Assembly: GCA_031415655.1 (NCBI GenBank)
Contig: JANOSD010000185.1
Location: 1 to 40,767, forward strand
Length of the DNA: 40,767 nucleotides
Direction: 5' to 3'
DNA from: JAKOVR01 sp031415655
GTDB lineage: Bacteria; Actinomycetota; Acidimicrobiia; Acidimicrobiales; Acidimicrobilacustridaceae
The position numbers were made by a program, and so were the translations under genes. The notes under the pieces are model-generated. The model did no database searches. It was not told the origin of the DNA and saw only the letters and a list, made by a program, of their open reading frames with translations. Positions 1 through 8,060 of this stretch are shown piece by piece. Numbering within the stretch: the first letter of the stretch is position 1; each line of letters begins with the position of its first letter.

Positions 1-360
1 CTCGGCTGGGACCTCGCCTACGACCCCACCCTCGGCTGGACCGTCGCCGCCCCCGGCGACGACCACCACACCCGCCGCGTCATCGCCGCCCGCCACCTCA
101 CCCACCAACTCCAACAACGCCTCCTCCGACAACGCCCCAAAGCCACCGACCCCTTCTCCAGCCACCCCCAACAATCCACCGACCCTCAACAATCCGCCAG
201 TCCACCCGCCGACACCCGCAGCACCGCACACAACACAACACCGTTACCCAAATCCACCGACGCCACCGATCAGACCTCAACCACCGGACCGCCCTCAGCC
301 ACCGGACCAGCCTCAGCCACCGGACCGGCCTCAGCCAACGGTCAGGCCCACGCCGCATGA
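1..360 (+). CDS. C-terminal end of a DUF222/HNH-type (13E12-like) protein, cut by the window edge
   Basis: Frame 1 is open from the first base to a TGA at 358-360. The visible 119 residues start with LGWDLAYDPTLGWTVAAPGD, which resembles the segment after the HNH box in actinobacterial DUF222/13E12 proteins. After that the protein becomes a Gln/Pro/Thr/Ser-rich tail of low complexity. The last 35 residues contain an imperfect hexapeptide repeat (ATGPAS) made by an 18-bp DNA repeat. The start and the HNH catalytic residues lie outside the window, so function rests only on the tail; a mobile or multicopy origin is typical of the family but is not shown here. Confidence 0.5.
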   Translation, partial: LGWDLAYDPTLGWTVAAPGDDHHTRRVIAARHLTHQLQQRLLRQRPKATDPFSSHPQQSTDPQQSASPPADTRSTAHNTTPLPKSTDATDQTSTTGPPSATGPASATGPASANGQAHAA

Positions 361-1048
361 ACCCCGAACGCCGCATCCAACCCCCGCTGATCTTTGCGGC
401 GGCTCACGGGGCCCCAGTCGGTCGGCCGGAATACTCTCGGCCCGGTATCCCGTCGGCCCGGTATCCCGTCGGCACATGGTCTGTCCGAGAGCTCGGGTAT
501 CCAAAAGCTTGGGAGTCGAAGGTTTCCGATCGACGGCGGTGGGGCTCCAGACACACCGGTTCACCGGCAACACGGCCGACCCCGGATTGACCAAGAACCT
601 CATCTCCCGCGTTCATGCGTTGGGTCTGGATGTCGCCATCCCCGACCTCTCGCAGATTGCTTCTTCGAACGTGGGAACGCTTCGCTCTACCCCACATGAC
701 CGCTACCCCACATGACCGCTACCCCACGTAAGCATCGAAAACACTTTCCCGGCACCTTGAGTTCCGACGTGAACTCATTGAAGGGCACGACGGGTACCAC
801 CGGAACCACCCACGATGTACTGGCGGCGAGCAAGGACGGTGCAGCCAATACGAACCGCACCAAGCGGCAGGTGAGTCAGCCATCGCCTTGAACTGGCGCA
901 CTGCGTAGTCGCGGATGATTGACCACGCACCGTTTGTTTGCGAGCGGCGGTGAGGAGTCCGTGAACAAAAAGCGCCCCGTTTCAACGACGAATGAGTCGA
1001 GCTCAAGGGGTGAGATCGCTCGGTCGGTGCCTGCGATTCAGTCAGCCG
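361..1048. other. Gene-poor stretch with degraded sequence and short tandem repeats
   Basis: No convincing gene. Two 16-bp tandem repeats are visible: CGGCCCGGTATCCCGT twice at 438-469, and TACCCCACATGACCGC twice plus a partial third copy from 688. One plus-strand frame ending near 715 contains ALGLDVAIPDLSQIA, faintly like the start of an IS5-type DDE transposase domain, but no catalytic residues follow. A 59-codon frame (ATG 712 to TGA 889-891) has no recognisable domain or ribosome binding site. This looks like decayed mobile DNA next to the DUF222-like gene; that is inference. Confidence 0.4.
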
Positions 1049-2074
1049 TCACGACTCGGGGAGGATAGGAGCGTGCGGGACGCGACGCCAAAGTCCTGGA
1101 TCGCTCCCATCGGTGGCACCGCAGCTCAGCGGGAAGGCCGTTCCGAGCGCCACCTTTTGCACGTGAAGGCGACGCGAAGCGCCGTCCACGGTGACAACGA
1201 CCTCGGCGAGGCGGTTTTCCATTGTTGGCCGGGAGGTCGTGGAAAATCGGACTCTGTCGGCCGACGGAAGATGGGGCTCGGCGATGCGCAGCAATACTTC
1301 CGCCGCCTGCTCCCACATCGACTGGGTGGTTCGGCCGCGAAGGTGTTCTCCGGGCGTGACCCCCATTGCCAGCGACGCCAGGATCGCCGGACCGTCGGGC
1401 GCACCGACGCGTCCGAAAAGTAGTCCTTCTGGAAGAACCAAAAGGTTTGCCGCAAACCGGTCGCCGCCCAGGTGGGTGCACTCCCACACGTCTGCCAAAA
1501 CTGCACCCGAAGCAGACGCGGCAGCAAGCGCGTTGGCGAGGGGTCTCCCGTATTTAGCGCAGCACGCATCCCGGCGACCGTTGGTGCAAACCAACGCAAG
1601 GGGTCGATCGAGGTGTTTGGGGGCTGACCAACGTACCCGGTCGGCAGGATGAGGGGCTCGTTGGCCCACCAACTCCGCCGCTGCAGCATCGATCAATGCC
1701 GCCAACGGCCAGGGGGGGACGCTTTCAGATTCGGTGCCGAGATTGGGTGCAAGTAGCCGGACACCGTCGAGGCTGACCAGCATCGCCGGATGCGGCTCGG
1801 CGCCGGCGGCGAGGTGGACCGCCGGTGGTTGGCGGACGAGCAGTACCCGAAGCCCTACCGCTGCGGTCAGCGCCGCGAGGTGCGTTCGAGCCTCGTCCGT
1901 GGTTCGGCCCGACGAGGAGGCAAAGCCGTCAACGACCGCCTCGACCGTCCATTCACCGCCATGAGGGACCAACAGCCAAGCCGCGGCGGTCGGAGCCGAG
2001 CCAGCGAGCGCCTCCCCGATTCGGAGGGACCGATCCCGGCAGGGTTCAAAGCAGTCAGACCGATCAAGAGGCAA
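1049..2074 (-). CDS. Sucrase/ferredoxin-like protein (Suc_Fer-like, thioredoxin-fold [2Fe-2S] family)
   Basis: 341 residues, TTG start overlapping the stop of the upstream binding-protein gene by 11 bp, so probably co-translated with it. The N-terminus (CFEPCRDRSL, then GSAPTAAAWLLVP) fits the family and supports this start. The cluster region reads VCTNGRRDACC (Cys163, Cys171, Cys172) and WECTHLGGDRFAANLLVLPEG (Cys199, His201). Family members usually read HxGGH here, with both His acting as cluster ligands in yeast Apd1; the second His is Asp205 in this protein. Placement with an iron-siderophore importer suggests a cytoplasmic redox role, for example releasing iron from the imported chelate (inference). 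The family call is firm, the substrate unknown. Confidence 0.82.
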   Translation of the reverse strand: MPLDRSDCFEPCRDRSLRIGEALAGSAPTAAAWLLVPHGGEWTVEAVVDGFASSSGRTTDEARTHLAALTAAVGLRVLLVRQPPAVHLAAGAEPHPAMLVSLDGVRLLAPNLGTESESVPPWPLAALIDAAAAELVGQRAPHPADRVRWSAPKHLDRPLALVCTNGRRDACCAKYGRPLANALAAASASGAVLADVWECTHLGGDRFAANLLVLPEGLLFGRVGAPDGPAILASLAMGVTPGEHLRGRTTQSMWEQAAEVLLRIAEPHLPSADRVRFSTTSRPTMENRLAEVVVTVDGASRRLHVQKVALGTAFPLSCGATDGSDPGLWRRVPHAPILPES

Positions 2075-3092
2075 AACGGAGTGCCTCGACCAGTCGGAGA
2101 CGACCCGCCAAACCCGGATAGCCGAGCCGATCCACGATGGACACCGCTCCGGAAGTTATGGCCGGGAGCGCCTTCCAACCCGGCTTCGACTGAACCGCCT
2201 TCAATGACGCGTCTTCGCCGTCCACCGTAGAAGACTGCAAGAGCAAAATTCGCTCACCCGCAATGAGGTCAAGTTGCTCCGCCGACAGGTAGGCGCGCCC
2301 GTTCTTCGGCGCGACCTCCGCAATCGACGGCGACAACAAGTATCCAAGATCACGGGCGACCGAGGGCACGTTTGTGGGGCCGTCTACCCAAACCGCGACG
2401 GAGTCTCCTGGGTACACCGTCACGATGGACAAGCTTGCGGGCGCCGCTCCCAATTTGGACCGCTCCTTCGCCACCGCCGTGTCATATTCGGCCAGCCGAG
2501 CTGCTGCGCGCTCCTCCTTGCCAAACGCCGAGCCAAGATCGCGGTAGGCCTGCTTCCAGTCTCGACCGTCCACGGCAAGCGTCGGTGCCACCTCCGAGAG
2601 CCGGTCGTAACCCACAAGTTCGGCGATACCCACGTCTACTACCAACAAATCGGGCGCAAGCGCGATCAGTTTCTCCAGATCAGGTTCAGTGCTCGACAAG
2701 GCCGTGATCCCCGTGCTCTGCCCCTCCGTGATTCCGGCAAACGTGTCACTGTTCGTGGCAGTCGAGGCCACCGGCTTCACGCCGAGATCCAAAAGGTCGG
2801 CCAGCAGGAACTCTTCGCCGAGCGCCACGATCCGTCCCGGGCTCGCCGGGATTCGCACCACGCCGAGGGGGTGGGAAATCGTGCGATCGCCGGTCGGTGA
2901 CGTGGCAACGGTGTTGCGAACCTCCGACGCCGCCGGTGACGACGTTGCAGCCGGTGACGACGTTGCAGCCGGCATGGCACTGGGGGTCACCGACCCACAC
3001 GAGACGAGACCAACCGCTGTCGCGGCCACGGCCACGGCCACAGCCACGGACAAGCATGCGTTGGTTTCTCGTCTGTTAAGTAGGGTGAACAT
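2064..3092 (-). CDS. Iron-siderophore (FepB/FhuD-like) ABC transporter substrate-binding lipoprotein
   Basis: 342 residues, ATG start at 3092. The N-terminus is a signal peptide with an Ala/Val-rich core and lipobox LVSC, followed by a Ser/Ala/Thr linker containing a duplicated hexapeptide (an 18-bp duplication around 2938-2975). The mature part begins with HPLGVVRIPASPGRIVALGEEF, typical of the periplasmic-binding-protein-2 (TroA/FhuD) fold, and continues with EPDLEKLIALAPDLLVVD, the usual second motif. It should capture a ferric chelate outside the membrane and deliver it to the two FecCD permeases encoded divergently. The start lies next to a DtxR/IdeR-like box, so repression by iron is likely. 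Cobalamin or heme cannot be excluded as ligand. Confidence 0.88.
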   Translation of the reverse strand: MFTLLNRRETNACLSVAVAVAVAATAVGLVSCGSVTPSAMPAATSSPAATSSPAASEVRNTVATSPTGDRTISHPLGVVRIPASPGRIVALGEEFLLADLLDLGVKPVASTATNSDTFAGITEGQSTGITALSSTEPDLEKLIALAPDLLVVDVGIAELVGYDRLSEVAPTLAVDGRDWKQAYRDLGSAFGKEERAAARLAEYDTAVAKERSKLGAAPASLSIVTVYPGDSVAVWVDGPTNVPSVARDLGYLLSPSIAEVAPKNGRAYLSAEQLDLIAGERILLLQSSTVDGEDASLKAVQSKPGWKALPAITSGAVSIVDRLGYPGLAGRLRLVEALRFAS

Positions 3093-3093
3093 A

Positions 3094-3112
3094 TTAGGAA
3101 AAGCTATGCTGA
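3094..3112. promoter_or_regulatory. Candidate DtxR/IdeR iron box between divergent iron-uptake genes
   Basis: TTAGGAAAAGCTATGCTGA matches about 13 of 19 positions of the consensus TTAGGTTAGSCTAACCTAA, with the TTAGG half-site perfect and the other half weaker. It fills the gap between the binding-protein start (3092) and the first permease, exactly where a shared iron-responsive operator would sit. The match is by eye; the context is what makes it credible. Confidence 0.55.
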
Positions 3113-3116
3113 ATCA

Positions 3117-4133
3117 GTGGTCAGATCCAGTCCGGCGCAATCAGCGATCACCGGTGGCGGGCCGCCCATGGCCTGCGTGGTCGGCGGGGCAGTGCTGCTG
3201 TTGGCAGGTGCCATCGCGGCCAGTCTGGGGATCGGGAGTCGCGCGGTTCCTTGGTCTGACGTGTGGGCCGCCCTTTTTGCCGAGCAACCCACGTCAACCC
3301 AGTCGCTGATCCGCTCGATACGTTTGCCCCGGACGATGGCCGGCGTGGTAGTCGGACTCGCGTTGGGTGCTGCGGGTGTCGTAAGTCAGACGGTTCTACG
3401 GAACCCCCTTGCCGACCCCGGGCTCCTCGGCGTGTCGGCGGGCGCAGCGCTCGGGGCAGTGCTCGGCATTGTGGTGTTCGGAATCACGAGTATCTCCGGC
3501 TTCGTATGGTGCGCGTTCGTAGGAGCCGGGCTCGTCACCCTTGGTGTCGTAGCGCTCGGGGTTCGTACACCAGCCCGCACCCTGTTGGCGGGGCTGGCCC
3601 TTTCGACCGCACTCGACGCGATCACAGCCTTTCTTCTCCTCGTTGATCGCACCACGCTCGAACGTTTTCGGTCCTGGGGGGTGGGGTCGTTGTCGGGGCG
3701 GGACCTCGAAACCGTGATGCAGGTGGTGCCAATCATCGGCGTAGGACTCGTCACCGTGGCCCTTTCCGTCCGGACCCTCGACGGCCTCGCCCTCCCCGAT
3801 GACAGCGCGATGGCCTTGGGTATCCGTTTGGCCCCCGCGCGCACGGTGTTGTTGTTGAGCATGGCCCTGCTCTGTGCAGCCGCCACCGCACTGGTCGGTC
3901 CTCTGGCATTCGTTGGCCTTGCCGTTCCTCATATCGCCCGTTCAATCGTCGGACCGCGCCACGACCGGTTGCTCCCCGCGGCAATGGTGTTGGGCGTCGT
4001 GCTTCTTCTCGGAGCCGATGTGATCGGACGAGTGCTCGTTCGTCCTGCCGAGCTTGAGGTTGGTGTGATGGTTGCCATCGTCGGCGCGCCCACACTCATC
4101 GTTCTCGCGTTGCGCGGTCGGCCCGGCCGATGA
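3117..4133 (+). CDS. FecCD-family iron-siderophore ABC transporter permease (first subunit)
   Basis: 338 residues from GTG 3117; an internal ATG at 3168 (MACVVGGAVLLLAG) is equally plausible and would leave more room for the DtxR-like box. About nine hydrophobic segments are visible. Family motifs include RLPRTMAGVVVGLALGAAG near the N-terminus, RNPLADPGLLGVSAGAALGA, and GPLAFVGLAVPHIARSIVGP near the C-terminus; the last is the cytoplasmic loop that contacts the ATPase. It forms half of the membrane channel together with the next gene, which it overlaps by 4 bp (ATGA). Ligand class is inferred from the binding protein. Confidence 0.9.
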   Translation: MVRSSPAQSAITGGGPPMACVVGGAVLLLAGAIAASLGIGSRAVPWSDVWAALFAEQPTSTQSLIRSIRLPRTMAGVVVGLALGAAGVVSQTVLRNPLADPGLLGVSAGAALGAVLGIVVFGITSISGFVWCAFVGAGLVTLGVVALGVRTPARTLLAGLALSTALDAITAFLLLVDRTTLERFRSWGVGSLSGRDLETVMQVVPIIGVGLVTVALSVRTLDGLALPDDSAMALGIRLAPARTVLLLSMALLCAAATALVGPLAFVGLAVPHIARSIVGPRHDRLLPAAMVLGVVLLLGADVIGRVLVRPAELEVGVMVAIVGAPTLIVLALRGRPGR

Positions 4134-5194
4134 CCGCTTCGAACGGACCAAGGCCTGTCTCTGCGATCCGTCCCCGCGGGCTCGTCCGACTCGGCCCCCT
4201 CACCGTTGCCATTCCTCCAAGAGTGCTGCTCGTAGCGCTCGCCTTAGGCGCTGCAGCACTCGCCTCGGCCGTGGGATCGTTGTTCGTCGGGGAGGTATCA
4301 CTCGGACCCTCCGAAGTGCTTGCCGCGCTGAGCGGAGAGGGGCCCCGACAGAACGTGTTTCTCCTGCAATCCGTGCGACTCCCAAGGGCCTTGGCGGGTG
4401 TCGTGATCGGTGCGACGCTCGGCCTTTCCGGTGCGGTGTTCCAGGTGCTCGCTCGCAACCCGCTCGCCAGCCCAGATGTGGTCGGTGTGCAGTCCGGTGC
4501 CGCCGCCGGCGCCGTCCTGGTGATACTCAGCGGAACGGCTGCGGCCGGTCGGGTTTCCACCGCAGCAATGACCGGCGGCTTGATTGCCGCCATCATCGTC
4601 GGCGGCGTCAGCAGGCTACGCCGAGCATTCGGCGACCAAGAGCTCGTGGTCGGTATCGGTGTGGCCGCATTGTTCGAGGCGTTCGTGGCGTACACCCTCG
4701 TGCGCGCCGACACCGCCGACCTCGTCAGAGCGACGGTATGGCTAAGCGGAAGCCTGGTGAATGTCGAACCCGCCACGGTTCGTGCCGGCACAGTTGCCAT
4801 CGTCCTCGCTGCGGTCCCGATCGTTGTATTGGCGCGATCGTTGGGCGCTACCGCGTTGGGTGTCGACCTGGCTCGGGTACTCGGCGTCCGGGTCGGCGCC
4901 GTTCGCGCAACCGTCGGGGTCGGCGCCGTCGTAGCCGCGGCAGCCGCAACGTCGGTCGGCGGACCAATTCCGTTTGTCGCGCTCGCCGCCCCCCACCTCG
5001 GCCGACTCCTCGCTCGCAGCCCCGGCACGAGTCTTGCCGTGTCCGCCGCGACGGGGGCCGCCCTCCTCGCATTGGCAGACCTCATCGTACGGCTCGTCGC
5101 CCCGACGGTTGCGCTTCCGGTGGGGCTGCTCACCGCGCTCACCGGCGCACCTTTGCTCTTCGTGCTGGTCTTGCGAAGGGACACCGTCCGTTGA
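4130..5194 (+). CDS. FecCD-family iron-siderophore ABC transporter permease (second subunit)
   Basis: 354 residues, ATG start within the ATGA overlap with the first permease. The same family signatures recur: RLPRALAGVVIGATLGLSGA, RNPLASPDVVGVQSGAAAGA and GPIPFVALAAPHLGRLL. It is paralogous to the preceding gene, as expected for heterodimeric FepD/FepG-type channels. Its stop overlaps the TTG start of the ATPase gene, so all three subunits are probably translated from one message in balanced amounts. Hydrophobic segments span nearly the whole length. No unusual features apart from a polar N-terminal extension of about 25 residues. Confidence 0.9.
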   Translation: MTASNGPRPVSAIRPRGLVRLGPLTVAIPPRVLLVALALGAAALASAVGSLFVGEVSLGPSEVLAALSGEGPRQNVFLLQSVRLPRALAGVVIGATLGLSGAVFQVLARNPLASPDVVGVQSGAAAGAVLVILSGTAAAGRVSTAAMTGGLIAAIIVGGVSRLRRAFGDQELVVGIGVAALFEAFVAYTLVRADTADLVRATVWLSGSLVNVEPATVRAGTVAIVLAAVPIVVLARSLGATALGVDLARVLGVRVGAVRATVGVGAVVAAAAATSVGGPIPFVALAAPHLGRLLARSPGTSLAVSAATGAALLALADLIVRLVAPTVALPVGLLTALTGAPLLFVLVLRRDTVR

Positions 5195-6042
5195 ACGGGG
5201 CACCAGTCGCCGGTCACAGCGAGCCGCTCGCAGTGCATGGGCTTCGGGTTGCCTTCGGTGCACGGACCGTGGTGCACGACGTCGACCTCACCTTCGCGGC
5301 GGGGACGCTCACGGCGATCGTGGGACCGAATGCCTGCGGAAAGTCCACTCTCCTTCGGGCGATGGCGCGAATCCTTCGCCCGACTCGTGGAGCGGTGATC
5401 CTCCAGGGAGCCGACGTGGCCAGCTTGTCGACCAAGGAGGTGGCCCGTCGCCTCGGCCTTCTTCCACAGGCACCGACTGCACCCGGGGGGGTGACGGTTG
5501 CCGATCTCGTTCGTCGAGGGCGCTTTCCCCATCAGGGACGATTCCGGCAGTGGAGCGAGCAAGACGAGCACGCGGTGCAGACCGCTTTGGAGCACACCGG
5601 CTTAGGCGGGCTTGAACGCCGCCTACTTGATGAGCTCTCCGGTGGGCAGCGCCAACGCGCGTGGCTCGCAATGGCCCTTGCGCAGGAGGCAGACATATTG
5701 CTGCTTGACGAACCGACGACCTTTCTCGACCTGCCGCATCAGCACGAGGTACTCGACGTGCTTGAGGACCTCCGGCGTGCACGCGGCACCACCATCGTTG
5801 CGGTACTTCACGACCTCAATCAGGCCGGCGCCTACGCACAGCAAGTTGTCGCTATGCGCGACGGCTCCGTGGTGGCTCAGGGCACGCCCCACGAAATCCT
5901 GACGGAAGCAGTGATCGCCGACGTCTACGGGATGGCCGTGCGAGTCGTCCCAAACCCCGTGGATGGCACACCACTCATCGTTCCTATCCGCAAAGGTGGG
6001 CCAAGGTGGCCCGTGAACAAGACGTCGAGACAGAACCTGTGA
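5191..6042 (+). CDS. Iron-siderophore ABC transporter ATP-binding protein (FepC/FhuC-like)
   Basis: 283 residues if started at TTG 5191, which overlaps the permease stop (TTGA) and has a purine-rich ribosome binding site (GCGAAGGGA) just upstream. The frame is open much further upstream but that part is shadow of the permease. Walker A GPNACGKST lies near residue 48, the signature LSGGQRQRAWLA near 148, Walker B LLLDEPTTFLD near 170, and an H-loop VLHDLNQAG near 208. It powers import through the two FecCD subunits on the cytoplasmic face. It closes the plus-strand operon of the locus. Confidence 0.9.
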   Translation: MNGAPVAGHSEPLAVHGLRVAFGARTVVHDVDLTFAAGTLTAIVGPNACGKSTLLRAMARILRPTRGAVILQGADVASLSTKEVARRLGLLPQAPTAPGGVTVADLVRRGRFPHQGRFRQWSEQDEHAVQTALEHTGLGGLERRLLDELSGGQRQRAWLAMALAQEADILLLDEPTTFLDLPHQHEVLDVLEDLRRARGTTIVAVLHDLNQAGAYAQQVVAMRDGSVVAQGTPHEILTEAVIADVYGMAVRVVPNPVDGTPLIVPIRKGGPRWPVNKTSRQNL

Positions 6043-6219
6043 TGGGCCTCGATACCAAGTCAAACACGGTCTCCGATGGCATAAGACACACCCGTCGCCC
6101 GTTCGCGCCGGTCTCGCCCATTCGTGCCGTTGTCGCCTCCCTCAACGGATCGAGACAGGCGTTTCAGTCGGGGGGGCGAACGGCATTTGGAAGGCCGTGC
6201 GACCTGCAAGGCTGACGCC

Positions 6220-6552
6220 ATGGCCGTCGTCCGAGCGCTTGCCCTGTTCGTGGTCGCTGCGATCGCCGAGATCGGTGGGGCGTGGCTCGTGTGGCAGGGG
6301 GTACGAGAGCACCGGGGCGTGGCGTGGATCGGGGCGGGCATCGTGGCCCTCGGTGCCTACGGCTACGTGGCCACACTGCAGGATGAGGCCAACTTCGGCA
6401 GGATCCTCGCCGCCTACGGGGGCATCTTCGTGGCCGGTTCGCTGGCCTGGGGGGTGGCCGTCGACGGCTTCAAACCCGATCGTTGGGACCTCATCGGCGC
6501 CGGACTCTGCCTGGTCGGCGTCGCCGTGATCATGTTCGCCCCGCGGGGCTGA
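6220..6552 (+). CDS. YnfA-like (UPF0060) small membrane protein
   Basis: 110 residues, matching the usual length of about 108. Four hydrophobic helices are visible, with the family motif AEIGGAWLVWQGVREHRG in the first helix and loop and DRWDLIGAGLCLVGVAVIMFAPRG at the C-terminus. The ATG at 6220 begins MAVVRALALFVVAAIAEIGG, as in relatives; the longer open frame upstream has no hydrophobic content and was discarded. YnfA proteins are four-helix inner-membrane proteins of the small multidrug resistance type, but the substrate here is unknown. It stands alone, 177 bp after the iron operon and on the same strand. Confidence 0.88.
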   Translation: MAVVRALALFVVAAIAEIGGAWLVWQGVREHRGVAWIGAGIVALGAYGYVATLQDEANFGRILAAYGGIFVAGSLAWGVAVDGFKPDRWDLIGAGLCLVGVAVIMFAPRG

Positions 6553-7123
6553 TCGTCACCTCTTTCCGGAATCAACGGAAACACGGGTGGCCCGCTCCAG
6601 CCTCTTCGCGAACTCGATTGGCCATGCGCCGCCGCGGCCCTACGGTGACCGTGTCCGAGGGAACGGTTGGGCCGGTGTTGCCGGAACAGTTCCGTGCGTC
6701 ACCCCGGACAAACTCAATGGCGCCAACGGGTTCAATTCCCGAACTTGTGTTGGCCCCGACCGGCTCGATGTTCGCATCGTGACGGGTCGGCCTTGTGGCC
6801 CGGGTTTGACCCGACGCCCCGCCGGATCGTCACGCTCGGTTGGGGCCGACCACCGACAGGCCATCCATCACTAGGCCGACCACCCACCCACCAGGCCCAG
6901 CCACCCACCCTCGGGCATCGACCGGCCCGGCCCAACCTTCCGGCCTCCCACCGGCCCGGCCCAACCACCCGACCCGGCCGCCGCCCGACCATTCGAGCAT
7001 CCGACCATCCGACCAAGGAGCCAATGACATGCCCTCCCCACGACGTCTCCACTCCGTTGCCGTCGGACCCAATGCCGGCACGCCCGTCACCTCGCATCGC
7101 ATCGCATCGGTCTCATTCGAAGC
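6553..7123. other. Long intergenic stretch with low-complexity, proline-codon-like repeats
   Basis: No gene of normal size is supported. There is a perfect inverted repeat CGGAAC-A-GTTCCG at 6682-6694. From about 6840 to 7010 the sequence becomes a C-rich series of CCGACCACC/CCCACCC-like units. A good ribosome binding site AAGGAG near 7015-7020 precedes ATG 7029, which opens a 32-codon frame ending at TGA 7125-7127 and overlapping the TTG start of the SPFH gene. It could be a short coupling leader for that gene. Confidence 0.45.
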
Positions 7124-7798
7124 TTGATTCTTGCGCCCGGCCAACGAGCAGTCCTCGTACGTCGTGGCGAAGTGCTGGGCGTGCTCAACGCCGGTCGACA
7201 CCGTCGACGCTCCCACGGGCACGTCGTGTATGTGCTCGACACTCGACCGACCGTCGAGATTCTTCCCACCCAAGAGGTCCCCACGGCCGACGGCGTGAGC
7301 GTGAAGATCACCGTCGCCGTCCTCGTGCACATCGCCGATCCCGAGCGGTTCGTGTTCGGCGCCACCAGCGCCCATTCGGTCCTTTACCTCGCGATCCAAG
7401 TGGCGCTGCGCGAGGCGGTCGCCACCCGTAGCGTCGATGACCTTCTCACCGGACGCCGCGCGTTCGGCGAGGCGGTGCTCGACACCCTTCTGGCCGGCGA
7501 CGCACCAGCGGGCTCAGCCGTCGGCCTGGCCATCGACGAACTGTCGATCAAGGACCTCATCCTTCCCACCGAGTTGCGTCTCGCCAACGCCGCCGTTCTT
7601 GTGGCACGCGCCGAGGGCCTGGCCGCCCTCGAGCGTGCCCGGTCCGAATCGGCATCACTTCGCAGCCTGACCAACGCCGCCAAGTTGGTCGCCGCCGAGC
7701 CCGCACTTCTGCAACTGCGGACGCTGCAGGAGGTCGGCCGTTCCACCGGCCACACCGTGGTCCTCGGCGCCCTCCCTGGCCTTTCCCTGGTCCTCTGA
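7124..7798 (+). CDS. SPFH/Band 7 (slipin-like) domain protein
   Basis: 224 residues, TTG start. The N-terminus APGQRAVLVRRGEVLGVLNAGRHR is the typical opening of small actinobacterial Band 7 proteins; it is followed by PTQEVPTADGVSVKITVAVLVHIADPERF (read as two motifs, the core PHB strands) and an Ala/Glu-rich helical C-terminal half with ARAEGLAALERARSE, as in stomatins. There is no membrane anchor before the domain, so it probably associates peripherally or is cytosolic. The start has no ribosome binding site of its own but overlaps the stop of a 32-codon frame that does, suggesting coupling or a frameshift that removed a longer N-terminus. Role unknown beyond the general scaffold function of the family. 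Confidence 0.8.
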   Translation: MILAPGQRAVLVRRGEVLGVLNAGRHRRRSHGHVVYVLDTRPTVEILPTQEVPTADGVSVKITVAVLVHIADPERFVFGATSAHSVLYLAIQVALREAVATRSVDDLLTGRRAFGEAVLDTLLAGDAPAGSAVGLAIDELSIKDLILPTELRLANAAVLVARAEGLAALERARSESASLRSLTNAAKLVAAEPALLQLRTLQEVGRSTGHTVVLGALPGLSLVL

Positions 7799-7933
7799 GC
7801 TTGGCGTGGCCGACCCAACCCAGCGGGGCCCCGAGACGGGCGGCCCGCTCGGCGGGGTCGGCGGGGTCGGCGGACGAGCCGGTTGCGCCACGTCGTCGTC
7901 TGGGCAGGAGCACCGCATCCGGCCATGCCCCTG

Positions 7934-7981
7934 CCCAAACGACCGCTGAAACGACCGCCCAAACGACCGCCCAAACGACAG
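7934..7981 (+). repeat. 12-bp tandem repeat, four copies
   Basis: Four units of CCCAAACGACCG with single-base changes lie in the 262-bp gap between the SPFH and acyl-CoA dehydrogenase genes. No function is visible. Confidence 0.7.
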
Positions 7982-8060
7982 GCAGGACATCGGCAGGGAC
8001 ATCGGCCAGGCAATCAGCAAGACTGCGCCGCGATCCCCCTCACCACGAACGGAGCCCAAC

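Noticed and set aside
476..715. IS5-like transposase remnant
   Set aside because: Only a short resemblance (LGLDVAIPDLSQ); no DDE residues, inverted repeats or target duplications, so it is not listed as a mobile element.
4096..5595. 499-codon minus-strand open frame across the permease and ATPase genes
   Set aside because: Antisense shadow in high-GC DNA; composition is Thr/Arg/Ala-rich with no family motif, while the plus strand encodes recognisable ABC subunits.
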